Position numbers and translations under genes: made by a program. The notes below the pieces were generated by a model. It was not told where the DNA came from, made no database searches, and saw only the letters and a program-made list of their open reading frames with translations. A stretch of DNA of 64,000 bases from Stutzerimonas chloritidismutans AW-1 (GTDB lineage: Bacteria > Pseudomonadota > Gammaproteobacteria > Pseudomonadales > Pseudomonadaceae), in assembly GCF_000495915.1 (NCBI RefSeq), contig NZ_AOFQ01000003.1:19412-83411 (forward strand), read 5' to 3'. Shown in pieces: positions 12,943 through 27,389 of this stretch (the stretch's first letter is position 1; the number at the start of each line of letters is the position of its first letter).

Positions 12943-14235
12943 ATGCCGGTCGAATCCAAACTGCTCGATGCACTGCGCCCGTGGCTAGCCGCGCGGCGCT
13001 GGCTGGTCGGCTTTTCCGGCGGGCTCGATTCGACGGTGCTGCTGCATGCACTGGTGCGACTGACGCAGGGCCGAAGGTTGCCGCCAATCAGCGCCGTCCA
13101 TGTGCATCACGGCCTGCAGGCGGTCGCCGATGCCTGGCCGGAGCACTGCCGGCAGGTTTGCGAGGGGCTAGGCGTGCCGCTCGAAATCGTGCGGGTGCAG
13201 GTCGCGCACGGCGCAAGCCTGGAGCGTGCCGCGCGGGATGCGCGTTACGCCGCCTTCGCTGAACGCCTCGGCGAAGGTGATCTGCTGCTGACCGCGCAGC
13301 ACCGCGACGACCAGGCCGAGACGCTGCTGTTTCGTCTGTTGCGTGGTGCCGGCGTGCGCGGGCTGGCGGCTATGCCGGCGGAGCGGCCGCTGGGGCAGGG
13401 CAGGCTGCTGCGGCCGCTGCTGGCCGTTTCGCGCGCCGAGCTGCAGGCCTACGCCGACGCCCAGGGCCTGCGCTGGATCGAAGACCCGAGCAACCAGTGT
13501 GATGATCACGCGCGCAACTACCTGCGTCTGCAGGTGCTGCCGCCGATCAGCCGCCGCTGGCCACAGGCGTCGGCGAACATGGCGCGCACTGCCGCGCACA
13601 TGGCCGAGGCGCAGGCGTTGCTGGATGAGCTGGCGCAGGCAGACCTTGCTGCTGCGCAGCAGCCATCTCCGGTCGACTGGCTGGCACTGCCCAGTCTCTG
13701 TCTGCCGGCGCTGCGTGCCTTGTCGCCAGCCCGACAGCGCAACGCCCTGCGTCATTGGCTGGCGCACCTCACCGAGCTTCCGGACAGCGATCACTGGTGC
13801 GGCTGGGAGTCGCTGCGCGATGCGCGAGGCGACGCCACGCCACGCTGGCGGCTGGGGCGTGGCGAGTTGCAGCGCACCGGCGAGCGGGTCTGGTGGGTGG
13901 GCAATTCATGGTTGCTGCCGGCAGAGGGGCCGCTCGCCTGGCCGCAGCCATCGACCGATCTGTCGTTGCCCGGCAATGGCAGCCTGCACCTGATCGGTAC
14001 GGCCCCGGCAGGCCGACTGCAGGTGCGCTACCGAGCCGGCGGCGAGTGGCTGGTACTGCCCGGCCGCGGCCGGCGTGACCTCAAGCGCTTGCTCAATGAG
14101 AACGGCGTGCCGGGCTTCGTTCGGGCGCGCCTGCCGCTGCTTTTCTGCGAAGACCAGTTGATCGCGGTGGGCAATCTGCCGCAACTCGACGCAGCTGCCG
14201 TTTCGCTGGTCTGGACGTTGCCGCCGGCTGACTGA
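12943..14235 (+). CDS. tilS: tRNA(Ile)-lysidine synthetase TilS
   Basis: TilS converts C34 of the CAU-anticodon tRNA-Ile to lysidine so that it reads AUA codons. The start at 12943 (MPVESKLLDALRPWLAARRW) gives 430 residues, the usual size, although the frame is open further upstream. The ATP-binding PP-loop is VGFSGGLDSTVLLHAL near residue 23, followed by the HHGLQ and QHRDDQAETLLFRLLRGAG motifs. The C-terminal TilS substrate-binding domain is at about 350-430. The region just upstream (12704-12942) has no other gene. Confidence 0.95.
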   Translation: MPVESKLLDALRPWLAARRWLVGFSGGLDSTVLLHALVRLTQGRRLPPISAVHVHHGLQAVADAWPEHCRQVCEGLGVPLEIVRVQVAHGASLERAARDARYAAFAERLGEGDLLLTAQHRDDQAETLLFRLLRGAGVRGLAAMPAERPLGQGRLLRPLLAVSRAELQAYADAQGLRWIEDPSNQCDDHARNYLRLQVLPPISRRWPQASANMARTAAHMAEAQALLDELAQADLAAAQQPSPVDWLALPSLCLPALRALSPARQRNALRHWLAHLTELPDSDHWCGWESLRDARGDATPRWRLGRGELQRTGERVWWVGNSWLLPAEGPLAWPQPSTDLSLPGNGSLHLIGTAPAGRLQVRYRAGGEWLVLPGRGRRDLKRLLNENGVPGFVRARLPLLFCEDQLIAVGNLPQLDAAAVSLVWTLPPAD

Positions 14236-14380
14236 GGTTTGAGCATGTGGGGCTGATCCAGTAGACTACGCTCCCGTCTCAATACAGCTTTCACGGATCT
14301 TCCGAACCGTAGCAGCTGAGCCGTTGCCGCCTCGGGCGCGATGGCACCTTCGCTTTCCCCTCGCGGCGCTAGCCGCTTAA

Positions 14381-18198
<3,818 letters not shown>

Positions 18199-18210
18199 TC
18201 CGCGGTACTT

Positions 18211-18243
18211 AAAAAAGGGCGGCGCAAGTCGCCCTTTTTTGTT
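18211..18243 (+). terminator. Intrinsic terminator after eno
   Basis: AAAAAAGGGCG and CGCCCTTTTTT flank a short loop, 12 bases after the eno stop. The A and T tracts on either side would let it work in both directions. Confidence 0.9.
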
Positions 18244-18331
18244 TCAATCGCTCCGTGCCCGCGTGCAAACTCTTCGTGCCTCCAGAGCCGTCGCTGTTTG
18301 CCAATACCCGAATTTCAGCTGAAGTCGTTTC

Positions 18332-18619
18332 ATGCCTTCTATGCGTCGCCCCTACTGGTTGTTCGTCGTACTGATACTGCTGCTGGGTGGTCTGCAGTAC
18401 CGTCTCTGGGTGGGCGAGGGCAGCCTGGCTCAGGTCAATGGCCTGAACAAGCAGATCGCTGAACAGCAGGGTGAGAACGAGCGGCTCCTTGAGCGCAATC
18501 GAATCCTCGAGGCGGAGGTTCTGGAGCTCAAGCAGGGCATGGAGACCGTCGAAGAGCGGGCCCGCCAGGAGCTCGGCATGGTCAAAGAGGGCGAAACCCT
18601 CTATCAGCTGATCGAATGA
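18332..18619 (+). CDS. ftsB: Cell division protein FtsB
   Basis: FtsB is a small bitopic inner-membrane protein that forms the FtsQLB divisome subcomplex. It has 95 residues: a short cytoplasmic tail, one membrane helix (YWLFVVLILLLGGLQYRLWV), then a periplasmic coiled coil (about 35-70, with heptad Leu/Ile and NERLLERNRILEAEV). An ATG three codons downstream is an alternative start. The stop overlaps the ispD ATG (ATGA). Confidence 0.93.
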   Translation: MPSMRRPYWLFVVLILLLGGLQYRLWVGEGSLAQVNGLNKQIAEQQGENERLLERNRILEAEVLELKQGMETVEERARQELGMVKEGETLYQLIE

Positions 18620-19332
18620 GCCTGCGCGATCAGCTTGTCTTCTGGGTCGTCATCCCGGCTGCCGGCGTCGGCAGTCGTATGCGCGCAGATCGTCCCAAGC
18701 AGTATCTGTTGCTGGGTGAGCGCAGCATTATCGAACACACCCTCGATTGTTTTCTGGACCACCCGGCACTTTCTGGTTTGGTGGTTTGCATTGCGCCTGA
18801 CGATCCCTACTGGCCGGCGCTGCCCTGCGCTCGCGATACTCGCGTGCAGCTTGCGCCGGGCGGTCGTGAACGTTGCGATTCGGTACTCAGTGGGCTGCAG
18901 CGCCTCGATGAACTGGGCGCGAATGAGCATGACTGGGTGCTGGTGCACGACGCGGCCCGTCCCAATCTTGCGCGTGAGGATCTGGACAGGTTGCTGGCCG
19001 AGTTGGCCGATGATCCGGTCGGTGGTCTGCTGGCTGTTCCGGCGCGGGACACCCTCAAGCGCGTAGGTCCGGATGGGCGTGTGGTGGAGACGGTGGACCG
19101 CAGCGTCATCTGGCAGGCTTTCACTCCGCAGATGTTCCGCCTGGGCATGTTGTGCGACGCGCTCGAAGCTGCACTCGCGTCCCGTATGCAGGTTACCGAC
19201 GAGGCGTCGGCACTGGAGTGGGCAGGTCACTCGCCTAGGGTGGTAGAAGGGCGGGCGGACAACCTGAAGGTCACCCGGCCCGAAGATCTGGAGTGGCTGG
19301 CGCAGCGCTGGAAGACAGACCGCGAGTCTTGA
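18616..19332 (+). CDS. ispD: 2-C-methyl-D-erythritol 4-phosphate cytidylyltransferase IspD
   Basis: IspD attaches CMP to methylerythritol phosphate in the MEP isoprenoid pathway. The nucleotide-binding signature is IPAAGVGSRMRADRPKQYL near residue 13; VHDAARP and the C-terminal VTRPEDL are also present. The protein has 238 residues. The pathway partner ispF lies 6.5 kb downstream at 25879; in many gammaproteobacteria the two are adjacent. Confidence 0.96.
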   Translation: MSLRDQLVFWVVIPAAGVGSRMRADRPKQYLLLGERSIIEHTLDCFLDHPALSGLVVCIAPDDPYWPALPCARDTRVQLAPGGRERCDSVLSGLQRLDELGANEHDWVLVHDAARPNLAREDLDRLLAELADDPVGGLLAVPARDTLKRVGPDGRVVETVDRSVIWQAFTPQMFRLGMLCDALEAALASRMQVTDEASALEWAGHSPRVVEGRADNLKVTRPEDLEWLAQRWKTDRES

Positions 19333-19365
19333 GAACGGGCAGGGGTTGCCTGCCCGCCATTTACA

Positions 19366-20532
19366 TCAGAAGCGATAGATCGCCGCCGCGCCGGTGCCGG
19401 TCGGCATCCGTTCGGTCGGTACCACAACCACGTCTCCACCTTGCTCGAGTGTCCAGATGGTCAGCTCGTCCAGAAGATCGGGTGTGTTGACGTCATCTTC
19501 GCTGGTCGGCGTTGCCGTTCCGTCAGTTTTGTCGACATGGCCGGGAATCTGCCGCTCGGCCTCCACCAGCAAGGTGGCGACCCGGCCTTGTCGGGTGGCC
19601 TGACCGATATCCTCGAGGTGGTCGGATGCCAGCCCCTGGCCATGGGATGCGCCGAACTGGTTGAGCAAGCCTTCCAGGCGCTTGAGATAGCGCGGCTGCA
19701 TCACCATCCAGCTTTTCTCACGCAGCTCATTGACGCTCAATGCGTTCTGGCCGGTCTCGATGCCCTCCGGCAGCAGGCAGTCATTGTGGCTGAGGCGTCG
19801 GAAGTGCGACTGCTGCTCGGGCAGAGCGGCGAGGATCAGCGGCAGGCCGGATGGGCGCGAGTGATGTTCGGTGATGGCGCGATCGACTTCGCGAAAGTAG
19901 CGATCACGGTCCCGGTCGATCTCCGCCTGCTTGCCGCTGCCGCCGGCCTCCACCTGCATCGGGTCGCCGCGTTCGCTGGAGCGGCCATAACCCTGGGGAA
20001 ACCCACTTTGACCCTTCTCGGTGAGGTCGCTGCCCAAGGCGTCGGCGAGTGTCCGGGGCACACCGTCGTGCAGCTTCACCTCGTCGAGGGCATCACGGTT
20101 GCCCTCGAACAAGCGTACCGAGTCACGCGATAGGCAGAGGATCTGAAAGCGGTCGGCTGACTGTGCAATGCGTACCAGCGGTTTGAGGTGCATGCGCGCG
20201 TTGGCCACCGCCATTTCCGGCACGCTGCGTTGCAGTCGATAGACCTGGAAGTAGTCCTTGGCGGCAAAAGCGGCCAGGCCGTCGAGGCTGTGGTTCCAGA
20301 AGTCACTGTTATCGATCAGGGCGTAGAACGGCTCGAGCAGGGTGTGTGCCTTGTCGCCATGGCCTTGCTGCTTGAGTGATTCTTCCAGCTGCTTGACCAG
20401 GTGCTTGAAGCGGATCGGGTCCTGCTGACGCTCGGGAAAGCTGCGATGAGTGGGCTGGTACACGGACAGGCAGGGCCCGTCTCGTTTTGACAGCAGTTTG
20501 GTCAGGGTTTCGCGGTCGAGCAGTCGGTTCAT
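19366..20532 (-). CDS. BaeRF-type protein (bacterial relative of archaeo-eukaryotic release factor 1)
   Basis: A 388-residue cytosolic protein that I place in the bacterial archaeo-eukaryotic release-factor (BaeRF) group. The N-terminal PCLSVYQPTHR, the middle RFQILCLSRDSVRLFEG strand pair and the C-terminal GGDVVVVPTERMPTGTGAAAIYRF are typical. A Gly-rich loop (AGGSGKQAE) at about residue 198 precedes the DRYFREVDRAI helix, where release-factor relatives carry their peptidyl-tRNA-reaching loop; it is not a GGQ motif. A role in ribosome rescue or quality control is inferred from the fold and from the HPF-type gene just upstream on the same strand. No direct function is known. Confidence 0.75.
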   Translation of the reverse strand: MNRLLDRETLTKLLSKRDGPCLSVYQPTHRSFPERQQDPIRFKHLVKQLEESLKQQGHGDKAHTLLEPFYALIDNSDFWNHSLDGLAAFAAKDYFQVYRLQRSVPEMAVANARMHLKPLVRIAQSADRFQILCLSRDSVRLFEGNRDALDEVKLHDGVPRTLADALGSDLTEKGQSGFPQGYGRSSERGDPMQVEAGGSGKQAEIDRDRDRYFREVDRAITEHHSRPSGLPLILAALPEQQSHFRRLSHNDCLLPEGIETGQNALSVNELREKSWMVMQPRYLKRLEGLLNQFGASHGQGLASDHLEDIGQATRQGRVATLLVEAERQIPGHVDKTDGTATPTSEDDVNTPDLLDELTIWTLEQGGDVVVVPTERMPTGTGAAAIYRF

Positions 20533-20607
20533 GCGTGGCCTCCAGTAGCGGTGGTTCGGTCCCTCGCAGAAGTGTCGATGGCGCGCTCATTGGCCATCGA
20601 GGGCCAG

Positions 20608-20922
20608 TCAGTGGCGGTTGAGTTTGTCCAGAACGTGGCTCAGCGCGTGGTTCAGCTTCTCCGCGGCGCCGTTGATTGCCAGGTCCAGCGTTTCGGCCTT
20701 GTGGGTGGCCGAGATGGGGTCGTGACCCTTGACCCTCGCCTCCATCTGGCAGCGCTTGTCATGGGGGCCGCTCTTGCTGCTGTTTTCGTCGTTGAGATGG
20801 ACCTCGACTCGGGTCAGATGATCATCGAAGCGCTCCAGTTCGGTCTCGACCGTGGCCTTCACTCGCTCTTCCAGATCGGCGGTGACGCTGATGCTGTGGT
20901 TACTGTTCACCAGAACCTGCAT
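20608..20922 (-). CDS. HPF/RaiA-family ribosome-associated protein (copy 1)
   Basis: A 104-residue short HPF/RaiA-like protein: beta strand MQVLVNSNHSI, helix DLEERVKATVETELERF, then the strands RVEVHLNDEN and CQMEARVKG and a final helix (AETLDLAINGAAEKLNHAL). The start at 20922 has an excellent AGGAGG ribosome site; longer frames upstream have none. Family members bind the small-subunit decoding region and silence ribosomes. It lies 75 bases upstream of the BaeRF gene on the same strand and resembles the second copy at 50451. It lacks the long C-terminal dimerisation domain of long HPF. Confidence 0.88.
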   Translation of the reverse strand: MQVLVNSNHSISVTADLEERVKATVETELERFDDHLTRVEVHLNDENSSKSGPHDKRCQMEARVKGHDPISATHKAETLDLAINGAAEKLNHALSHVLDKLNRH

Positions 20923-21047
20923 GGTTTCCTCCTGATTGCAGCGCTGCGCTCGTCCAGCGCGGGCGGCTCGAAGAGCAGCAGCTACACAGGGTACGACGTG
21001 GGGGATTAAGGCGGGTTCCGCGTCATTAGAGGCGTCTGACGCGCGGT

Positions 21048-21959
21048 TCAGTGCCCGTTCCGGTCGCCGGTCCCGGCGTACTCCGAACGCTTGGCAAGAC
21101 CGGTCTTGAGCGCCTCGACCAAGAGGCGAACTTTCGGTAGCGGGTAGCGCCGTTGCGGGTAAACCGCCCACACGGCGGTATCTGGCGGCTGATTGCTTTC
21201 CAGTAGCGAAACCAGCTCGCCGCGACGCAGCGGCCCTTGCACGTAGTAGTCCGGCAGCTGGCACAGGCCAAAGCCACGCAGGGCTGCATCCAGCACCGCC
21301 TCGCCACTGTTGCAGCGCCAGTTGCCGCTGGGCTTGAAGTGCTGCTCGCGGCCCTCGATCTGAAACGACCAGATGTCGCTCGTGCCGATCAGGCAGTTGT
21401 GTCGCGCCAGCTCCGACAGGGTGTGTGGCCGTCCGTAGCGTTCCAGGTAGCTCGGTGCAGCGCACAGGTACATTGCGCGCGGCGCGATGCGGGTGGCGAC
21501 CAGGCGCGACTCGCCGAGTTTGCCGAGGCGGATGGCCAGGTCGTAGCCCTCCTGAACCAGATCGAGGGTGCGGTTGGACAGCTCGATATCGACACGCAGT
21601 TGCGGGTGCTGGGCCATGAATTCGTTCACCAGCGGCACGATGAAGCGCTCGCCATAGGCCACCGCAGCGGTCATGCGTAACAGCCCGGTCGGTGCGCTGT
21701 GCAGATCGCTGATGGCCAGAAAGGCTTCGTCACGTTCCTCGATCAAGCGCTGGCAGCGGGTGAAGAAGGTATGCCCGGCCTCGGTCAGCGAGACGCGGCG
21801 GGTGGTGCGATAGAGCAAACGCGCCTGCAGGCGTTCTTCAAGGCGCGCTACCTGTCGGCTGACATGCGAGGACGAAACCCGCAGGCGCTCAGCGGCGCGC
21901 ATGAAGCTGCCGCATTCGGCGACAGCCACGAATTCGTCGAGGCCTTCCCAGCGGTTCAT
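21048..21959 (-). CDS. LysR-family regulator, probably of the formaldehyde detoxification genes
   Basis: A LysR-type regulator of 303 residues from the ATG at 21959 (MNRWEGLDEFVAVAECGSFM); an ATG nine codons upstream is also in frame. The N-terminal winged helix-turn-helix (RAAERLRVSSSHVSRQVARLEERL) and the substrate-binding domain (about 90-300) are clear. It is divergent from the glutathione-dependent formaldehyde dehydrogenase gene, separated by about 160 bases. The same arrangement in P. aeruginosa carries the regulator called GfnR, so control of that pathway is the likely role. Confidence 0.85.
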   Translation of the reverse strand: MNRWEGLDEFVAVAECGSFMRAAERLRVSSSHVSRQVARLEERLQARLLYRTTRRVSLTEAGHTFFTRCQRLIEERDEAFLAISDLHSAPTGLLRMTAAVAYGERFIVPLVNEFMAQHPQLRVDIELSNRTLDLVQEGYDLAIRLGKLGESRLVATRIAPRAMYLCAAPSYLERYGRPHTLSELARHNCLIGTSDIWSFQIEGREQHFKPSGNWRCNSGEAVLDAALRGFGLCQLPDYYVQGPLRRGELVSLLESNQPPDTAVWAVYPQRRYPLPKVRLLVEALKTGLAKRSEYAGTGDRNGH

Positions 21960-22041
21960 GGGTTCTCCGGTGTCAGATTCCAGCAAGCGGGTTGCAAAGA
22001 TCCTAACGTGATGAGCGCCGATTGTCCCTCAACAGCAATAA

Positions 22042-23238
<1,197 letters not shown>

Positions 23239-23244
23239 TCCCAG

Positions 23245-23279
23245 GGTGGATAACGCCGTCGCCAGACGGATTGTCCACC
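23245..23279. repeat. REP-like imperfect hairpin between adhC and fghA
   Basis: GGTGGA and TCCACC pair on the outside and CCGTC with GACGG on the inside, forming a two-part stem. It resembles repeated GGGTGGA...TCCACC palindromes of pseudomonads. A half copy (GTAGGGTGGAT) follows fghA near 24171. Confidence 0.5.
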
Positions 23280-23326
23280 TCGACCGGTGGAAGCCCGCGC
23301 GGTTTCCACCTTCGCGAGGCCTGTTC

Positions 23327-24172
23327 ATGACCCTTGAAATCGTTTCCAGCAACAAGAGCTTCGGCGGCTGGCACAAGCGCTATCGCCACCGTTCCAGCAG
23401 CCTGAACTGCGACATGGTGTTCGCCGTGTACCTGCCGCCGCAGGCGGAGCAGGGCGAACAGCTGCCGGTGCTTTACTGGCTGTCCGGGCTGACCTGCACC
23501 GATGAGAACTTCATGCAGAAGGCCGGGGCGTTGCGGCTAGCTGCCGAGCTCGGCCTGATCATTGTCGCGCCGGATACCAGTCCACGCGGCGCCGGCGTGC
23601 CGGACGATCCCGAAGGGGCCTGGGACTTCGGCCTTGGCGCCGGCTTCTACCTCAACGCCACCCAGGAACCCTGGGCTCAGCATTACCGGATGTACGAGTA
23701 CGTCGTCGACGAGCTGCCGGCACTGATCGAGGAAAATTTTCCCGTTTCCGATCGTCGCGGTATCAGCGGGCACTCGATGGGTGGCCACGGCGCGCTGATC
23801 TGTGCGCTGAAGAATCCGGGTCGCTACCAGTCGCTTTCGGCTTTCGCACCCATCAGCAATCCGCTCAACTGCCCGTGGGGCGAGAAGGCGTTCAGCCGCT
23901 ACCTGGGCGCCGACCATTCGCGCTGGCGCGAGTGGGATGCCTGCGCGCTGATTGCCGATGCCGGCGAGAAGCTGCCGATGCTGGTCGATCAGGGCGATCG
24001 TGATGACTTCATGGAGGGTCAGCTCAAACCGCAGGCGCTGCGTGCCGCTGCGGACGCTGTCGGGCACCCGCTGACGCTGCGCATCCAGCCGGGCTATGAC
24101 CATAGCTACTACTTCATCGCCAGCTTTATCGATGATCACCTGCGTCATCATGCCGAGGCGCTGAAGGCGTAG
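23327..24172 (+). CDS. fghA: S-formylglutathione hydrolase
   Basis: Hydrolyses S-formylglutathione to formate and glutathione, the second step of formaldehyde detoxification. It is an alpha/beta hydrolase of 281 residues from the ATG at 23327 ([19 protein letters not shown]). The nucleophile Ser lies in the elbow [10 protein letters not shown], with the Asp in DQGDRDDF and the His in GYDHSYYF. It lies 88 bases downstream of adhC and is probably co-transcribed. Confidence 0.96.
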   Translation: MTLEIVSSNKSFGGWHKRYRHRSSSLNCDMVFAVYLPPQAEQGEQLPVLYWLSGLTCTDENFMQKAGALRLAAELGLIIVAPDTSPRGAGVPDDPEGAWDFGLGAGFYLNATQEPWAQHYRMYEYVVDELPALIEENFPVSDRRGISGHSMGGHGALICALKNPGRYQSLSAFAPISNPLNCPWGEKAFSRYLGADHSRWREWDACALIADAGEKLPMLVDQGDRDDFMEGQLKPQALRAAADAVGHPLTLRIQPGYDHSYYFIASFIDDHLRHHAEALKA

Positions 24173-24256
24173 GGTGGATGACGGTGGAGCCTCAGCCGCG
24201 CGTCCGGTTCGGCTCGCCGCGCTGGTCGATACGTCAGGTGCCTGTGCGGCAGGAAT

Positions 24257-24292
24257 AAAAAAGGCCCGTCCGGACATGCCGGTCGGGCCTTT
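24257..24292. terminator. Bidirectional terminator between fghA and the ene-reductase gene
   Basis: AAAGGCCCG and CGGGCCTTT form a nine-base perfect stem, with a smaller CCGG-CCGG pairing in the loop. A-rich sequence lies before it. It separates two convergent genes. Confidence 0.85.
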
Positions 24293-24306
24293 CCATCGCC
24301 AGGAGC

Positions 24307-25356
24307 TTAGAGCGACGGATAATCGGTATAGCCAGCCGCGCCCTGGGCGTAGAACAGCTCGGGTTTCGGCTCGTTCAGCGGTGCGTCCTGACGCAGGCGC
24401 TCGACAAGATCCGGGTTGGCGATGTACGGGATGCCGAAGGCCACGGCATCGGCCTTGCCCTCAGTCAGCCAGGCGTTGGCCTGTTCCTTGGTGAAGCGTT
24501 CGTTGGCGATATAGATGCCACCGAATATCCTCTTCAGCTGTGGGCCGAGGCTGTCTTCACCGGCTTTTTCGCGAGTGCAGATGAAGGCGATACCGCGCTT
24601 GCCCAGTTCACCGGCAACATAGCCAAAGGTCTCGGCGCGGTTGGAATCGCCCATGTCATGGGAGTCGGCACGCGGCGCAAGGTGTACGCCAACACGCCCT
24701 GCGCCCCACACGGAGATGGCGGCATCGGTCACTTCCAGCATCAGCCGGGCGCGGTTTTCCAGCGAGCCACCGTAGGCGTCACTGCGCTGGTTGGTGCTGT
24801 CCTGCAGGAACTGGTCGAGCAGATAGCCGTTCGCGCCATGAATCTCGACCCCATCGAAACCAGCTTCCTTAGCGTTCTCCGCACCCTTGCGGTAGGCCTC
24901 AACGATGCCCGGAATCTCAGCGGTTTCCAGCGCACGAGGCGTCTCGTAATCCTTCATTGGTCGCACCAGGCTGACATGGCCGGCTGGTTTGATGGCGCTG
25001 GGTGCGACCGGTAGCTGGCCGTCGAGGTAGATCGGGTCGGAGATACGGCCGACGTGCCAGAGCTGCAGGACGATCTTGCCGCCTTTGGCGTGCACTGCAT
25101 CGGTGACCTTTTTCCAGCCCTGAATCTGCTCGGCGGACCAGATGCCGGGGGTGTCCGGGTAGCCGACGCCCATCGGGGTCACGGAGGTGGCTTCGCTGAT
25201 GATCAGGCCGGCGTCGGCGCGCTGGGCGTAGTACTCGGCAATCAGGTCGCCGGGAACGCGGCCGGGCTCGGCGCGGCAGCGGGTCAGGGGAGCCATGATG
25301 ACGCGGTTGTTCAGTTCCAGATCGCCGATCTTGATCGGGTCGAAAAGTGTGGGCAT
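24307..25356 (-). CDS. xenB: Old Yellow Enzyme family NADPH-dependent ene-reductase (XenB/NemA type)
   Basis: An FMN-dependent OYE-type reductase of 349 residues that reduces activated alkenes, quinones, N-ethylmaleimide or nitro compounds. Characteristic segments are [45 protein letters not shown] and the substrate-binding [26 protein letters not shown], followed by FMN-binding strands. The gene lies 38 bases downstream of an ArsR-type repressor, forming a probable two-gene operon. XenB is the closest named relative I recognise; NemA is the alternative name. Confidence 0.88.
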   Translation of the reverse strand: MPTLFDPIKIGDLELNNRVIMAPLTRCRAEPGRVPGDLIAEYYAQRADAGLIISEATSVTPMGVGYPDTPGIWSAEQIQGWKKVTDAVHAKGGKIVLQLWHVGRISDPIYLDGQLPVAPSAIKPAGHVSLVRPMKDYETPRALETAEIPGIVEAYRKGAENAKEAGFDGVEIHGANGYLLDQFLQDSTNQRSDAYGGSLENRARLMLEVTDAAISVWGAGRVGVHLAPRADSHDMGDSNRAETFGYVAGELGKRGIAFICTREKAGEDSLGPQLKRIFGGIYIANERFTKEQANAWLTEGKADAVAFGIPYIANPDLVERLRQDAPLNEPKPELFYAQGAAGYTDYPSL

Positions 25357-25394
25357 AGCAATACCGCTCCTTTACTGGTGGTGCGAAAAGGGAC

Positions 25395-25697
25395 TCAGAG
25401 TTCCTGGCCGATGCGCTCGACGAACGACTCGATGATCGCGTCGTTGCGCTTGAAGAAGTGCCACTGGCCGACCTTTTGGCTGGTGATCAGCCCGGCTTTC
25501 TGCAGGGTCGCCAGATGGGCCGATACGGTTGACTGCGACAGGCCGGCACGCTGGTCGATCTGCCCGGCACAGACGCCGTTTTCCAGCGAATGGTGCTGCT
25601 CGGAGAAATACCGCTGCGGCTCCTTCAGCCAGCGCAGGATGTCGCGACGCAGCGGGTGGGCGAGGGCCTTGATGATGTCGTCAAAGTCGTCCGGCAT
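25395..25697 (-). CDS. ArsR-family repressor of the ene-reductase operon
   Basis: A 100-residue winged-helix protein ([14 protein letters not shown], then [41 protein letters not shown]). There is one Cys in the N-terminal half but no classic CVC metal-binding motif, so it probably senses a small electrophile or redox state rather than arsenite. It lies directly upstream of the ene-reductase gene. An inverted repeat in its promoter is the likely operator. Confidence 0.88.
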   Translation of the reverse strand: MPDDFDDIIKALAHPLRRDILRWLKEPQRYFSEQHHSLENGVCAGQIDQRAGLSQSTVSAHLATLQKAGLITSQKVGQWHFFKRNDAIIESFVERIGQEL

Positions 25698-25715
25698 GGG
25701 ATGGCTCTGGGCTGT

Positions 25716-25757
25716 ATATCGGAATGAGGCGAACTATATATCGCTTTTTTCCGATAT
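25716..25757. promoter_or_regulatory. Inverted-repeat operator candidate for the ArsR repressor
   Basis: ATATCGGAA (25716-25724) and TTCCGATAT (25749-25757) are a perfect nine-base inverted repeat separated by 24 bases. A third TATATCG half site lies between them at 25737-25743. The sequence is AT-rich in a GC-rich setting and lies 19 bases upstream of the arsR-like start. Autoregulation is an inference. Confidence 0.65.
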
Positions 25758-25878
25758 GAGATCGATTCGACTGATGGTGGTTATTGGCTGTGTCGATGAT
25801 CGGGAGGTGCCGCGGACACTCAAGCAGCACCCGGCTCCTGTAGAATCGCCGCCTCGAGATTTTCAGGGTTTTGCATCT

Positions 25879-26352
25879 ATGCGTATCGGCCACGGTTACG
25901 ACGTGCACCGCTTCGGCGAGGGCGATCACATCACGCTTGGCGGCGTGCGGATTCCACACAGGTTTGGGCTGTTGGCTCATTCCGACGGTGACGTGCTGCT
26001 GCATGCCTTGAGTGACGCGTTGCTCGGTGCCGCTGCGCTGGGCGATATCGGCAAGCACTTCCCGGACACCGACCCGCAATTCAAGGGCGCCGACAGCCGC
26101 GCTTTGCTGCGCCATGTGCTCGTCCAGGTCCAGGCCAAGGGATACGTCGTCGGCAATGTCGACGCCACCATCATCGCCCAGGCGCCGAAGATGGCCCCGC
26201 ACATCGACAGCATGCGCGCGTTGATCGCGGCTGACCTGCAGGTCGAGCTGGACCAGGTCAACGTCAAGGCCACCACGACCGAGAAGCTGGGTTTCACCGG
26301 GCGTGAGGAGGGGATCGCCGTTCACGCGGTTGCCTTGCTGGTCCGCGCATGA
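25879..26352 (+). CDS. ispF: 2-C-methyl-D-erythritol 2,4-cyclodiphosphate synthase IspF
   Basis: IspF makes the cyclic diphosphate in the MEP isoprenoid pathway. The start at 25879 ([18 protein letters not shown]) gives 157 residues; the open frame runs far upstream but the family begins here. Metal ligands are in GYDVHRF (Asp-x-His) and the [22 protein letters not shown] signature. The stop overlaps the truD start (ATGA). Confidence 0.96.
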   Translation: MRIGHGYDVHRFGEGDHITLGGVRIPHRFGLLAHSDGDVLLHALSDALLGAAALGDIGKHFPDTDPQFKGADSRALLRHVLVQVQAKGYVVGNVDATIIAQAPKMAPHIDSMRALIAADLQVELDQVNVKATTTEKLGFTGREEGIAVHAVALLVRA

Positions 26353-27389
26353 CCGAAGATCAGCTGCTCGGGCCGCGCGCCCATGGCGAGCCCTGTGGCA
26401 GTGCCGTGCTGAAAGCGGTTGCCGAGGATTTTCAGGTCGATGAAGTGCTCGATATCCCGCTGTCCGGCGAAGGCGAGCACCTCTGGTTGTGGGTGGAAAA
26501 GCGCAATCTGAACACCGAGGAAGCCGCCAAACGCATCGCCCGCGCCGCTGGCGTGCCGCTGAAGATGATCAGCTACGCCGGGCTCAAGGACCGCCAGGCA
26601 TTGACTCGCCAGTGGTTCAGCCTGCATCTGCCGGGCAAGAGCGATCCGGATCTTGCCGCTGCCGAGGGCGACGGCCTGGCGATCCTCAAGCGCACCCGGC
26701 ATCAGCGTAAGCTGCAGCGCGGCGCGCACTCGGCCAATGGCTTCCGCCTACGCTTGACGGAGCTGCGCGGTGAGCATGCCGCGCTGGATGAGCGGCTGGC
26801 GCGGATCAAGGCCTCCGGCGTGCCGAATTACTTCGGCCTGCAGCGTTTCGGCTATGAGGGCAGCAACCTGCACGGTGCACGGCACTTCGCGGCGAAAGGC
26901 GAGCTTCCGGAGCAGCGCAACATGCGTTCGCGGCTGCTTTCGGCTGGCCGCAGTTACCTGTTCAACCGTGTGCTCGCCGAACGGGTTGGGGATGGCAGCT
27001 GGGATCAGGCACGGGTAGGCGATCTTCTGGCGTTCACCGACAGTCGCAGCTTTTTCCCGGCCGGGCCGGAGGAGTGCGGCGACCCGCGCCTGACGATTCT
27101 GGATCTACATCCGACCGGCCCTTTATGGGGCATGGAAGGCTCTCCAGCAGGTGACGAAATTCAGGCACTGGAAAACGCTGTCGCCGAAACTGAACCTGCG
27201 GTCGTCAATTGGTTGGCGCAGGCAGGAATGAAGCACGAACGGCGCATTCTTCGCCTCCCCATCGGCGGTTTGTCGTGGCATTATCCCGAGCCTGACATTC
27301 TGCAACTGGAATTCGTCCTGCCGACCGGATGCTTCGCCACCGCCGTGGTGCGTGAGCTGGTCAGCCTGGCAGGGCAGACGGACATCTGA
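26349..27389 (+). CDS. truD: tRNA pseudouridine(13) synthase TruD
   Basis: TruD converts U13 of tRNA-Glu to pseudouridine. The protein has 346 residues, with the catalytic Asp in [17 protein letters not shown] near residue 80 and the TruD insert domain between about 155 and 300 ([12 protein letters not shown]). It overlaps ispF by four bases and surE by one, and belongs to one compact operon. Confidence 0.96.
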   Translation: MTEDQLLGPRAHGEPCGSAVLKAVAEDFQVDEVLDIPLSGEGEHLWLWVEKRNLNTEEAAKRIARAAGVPLKMISYAGLKDRQALTRQWFSLHLPGKSDPDLAAAEGDGLAILKRTRHQRKLQRGAHSANGFRLRLTELRGEHAALDERLARIKASGVPNYFGLQRFGYEGSNLHGARHFAAKGELPEQRNMRSRLLSAGRSYLFNRVLAERVGDGSWDQARVGDLLAFTDSRSFFPAGPEECGDPRLTILDLHPTGPLWGMEGSPAGDEIQALENAVAETEPAVVNWLAQAGMKHERRILRLPIGGLSWHYPEPDILQLEFVLPTGCFATAVVRELVSLAGQTDI

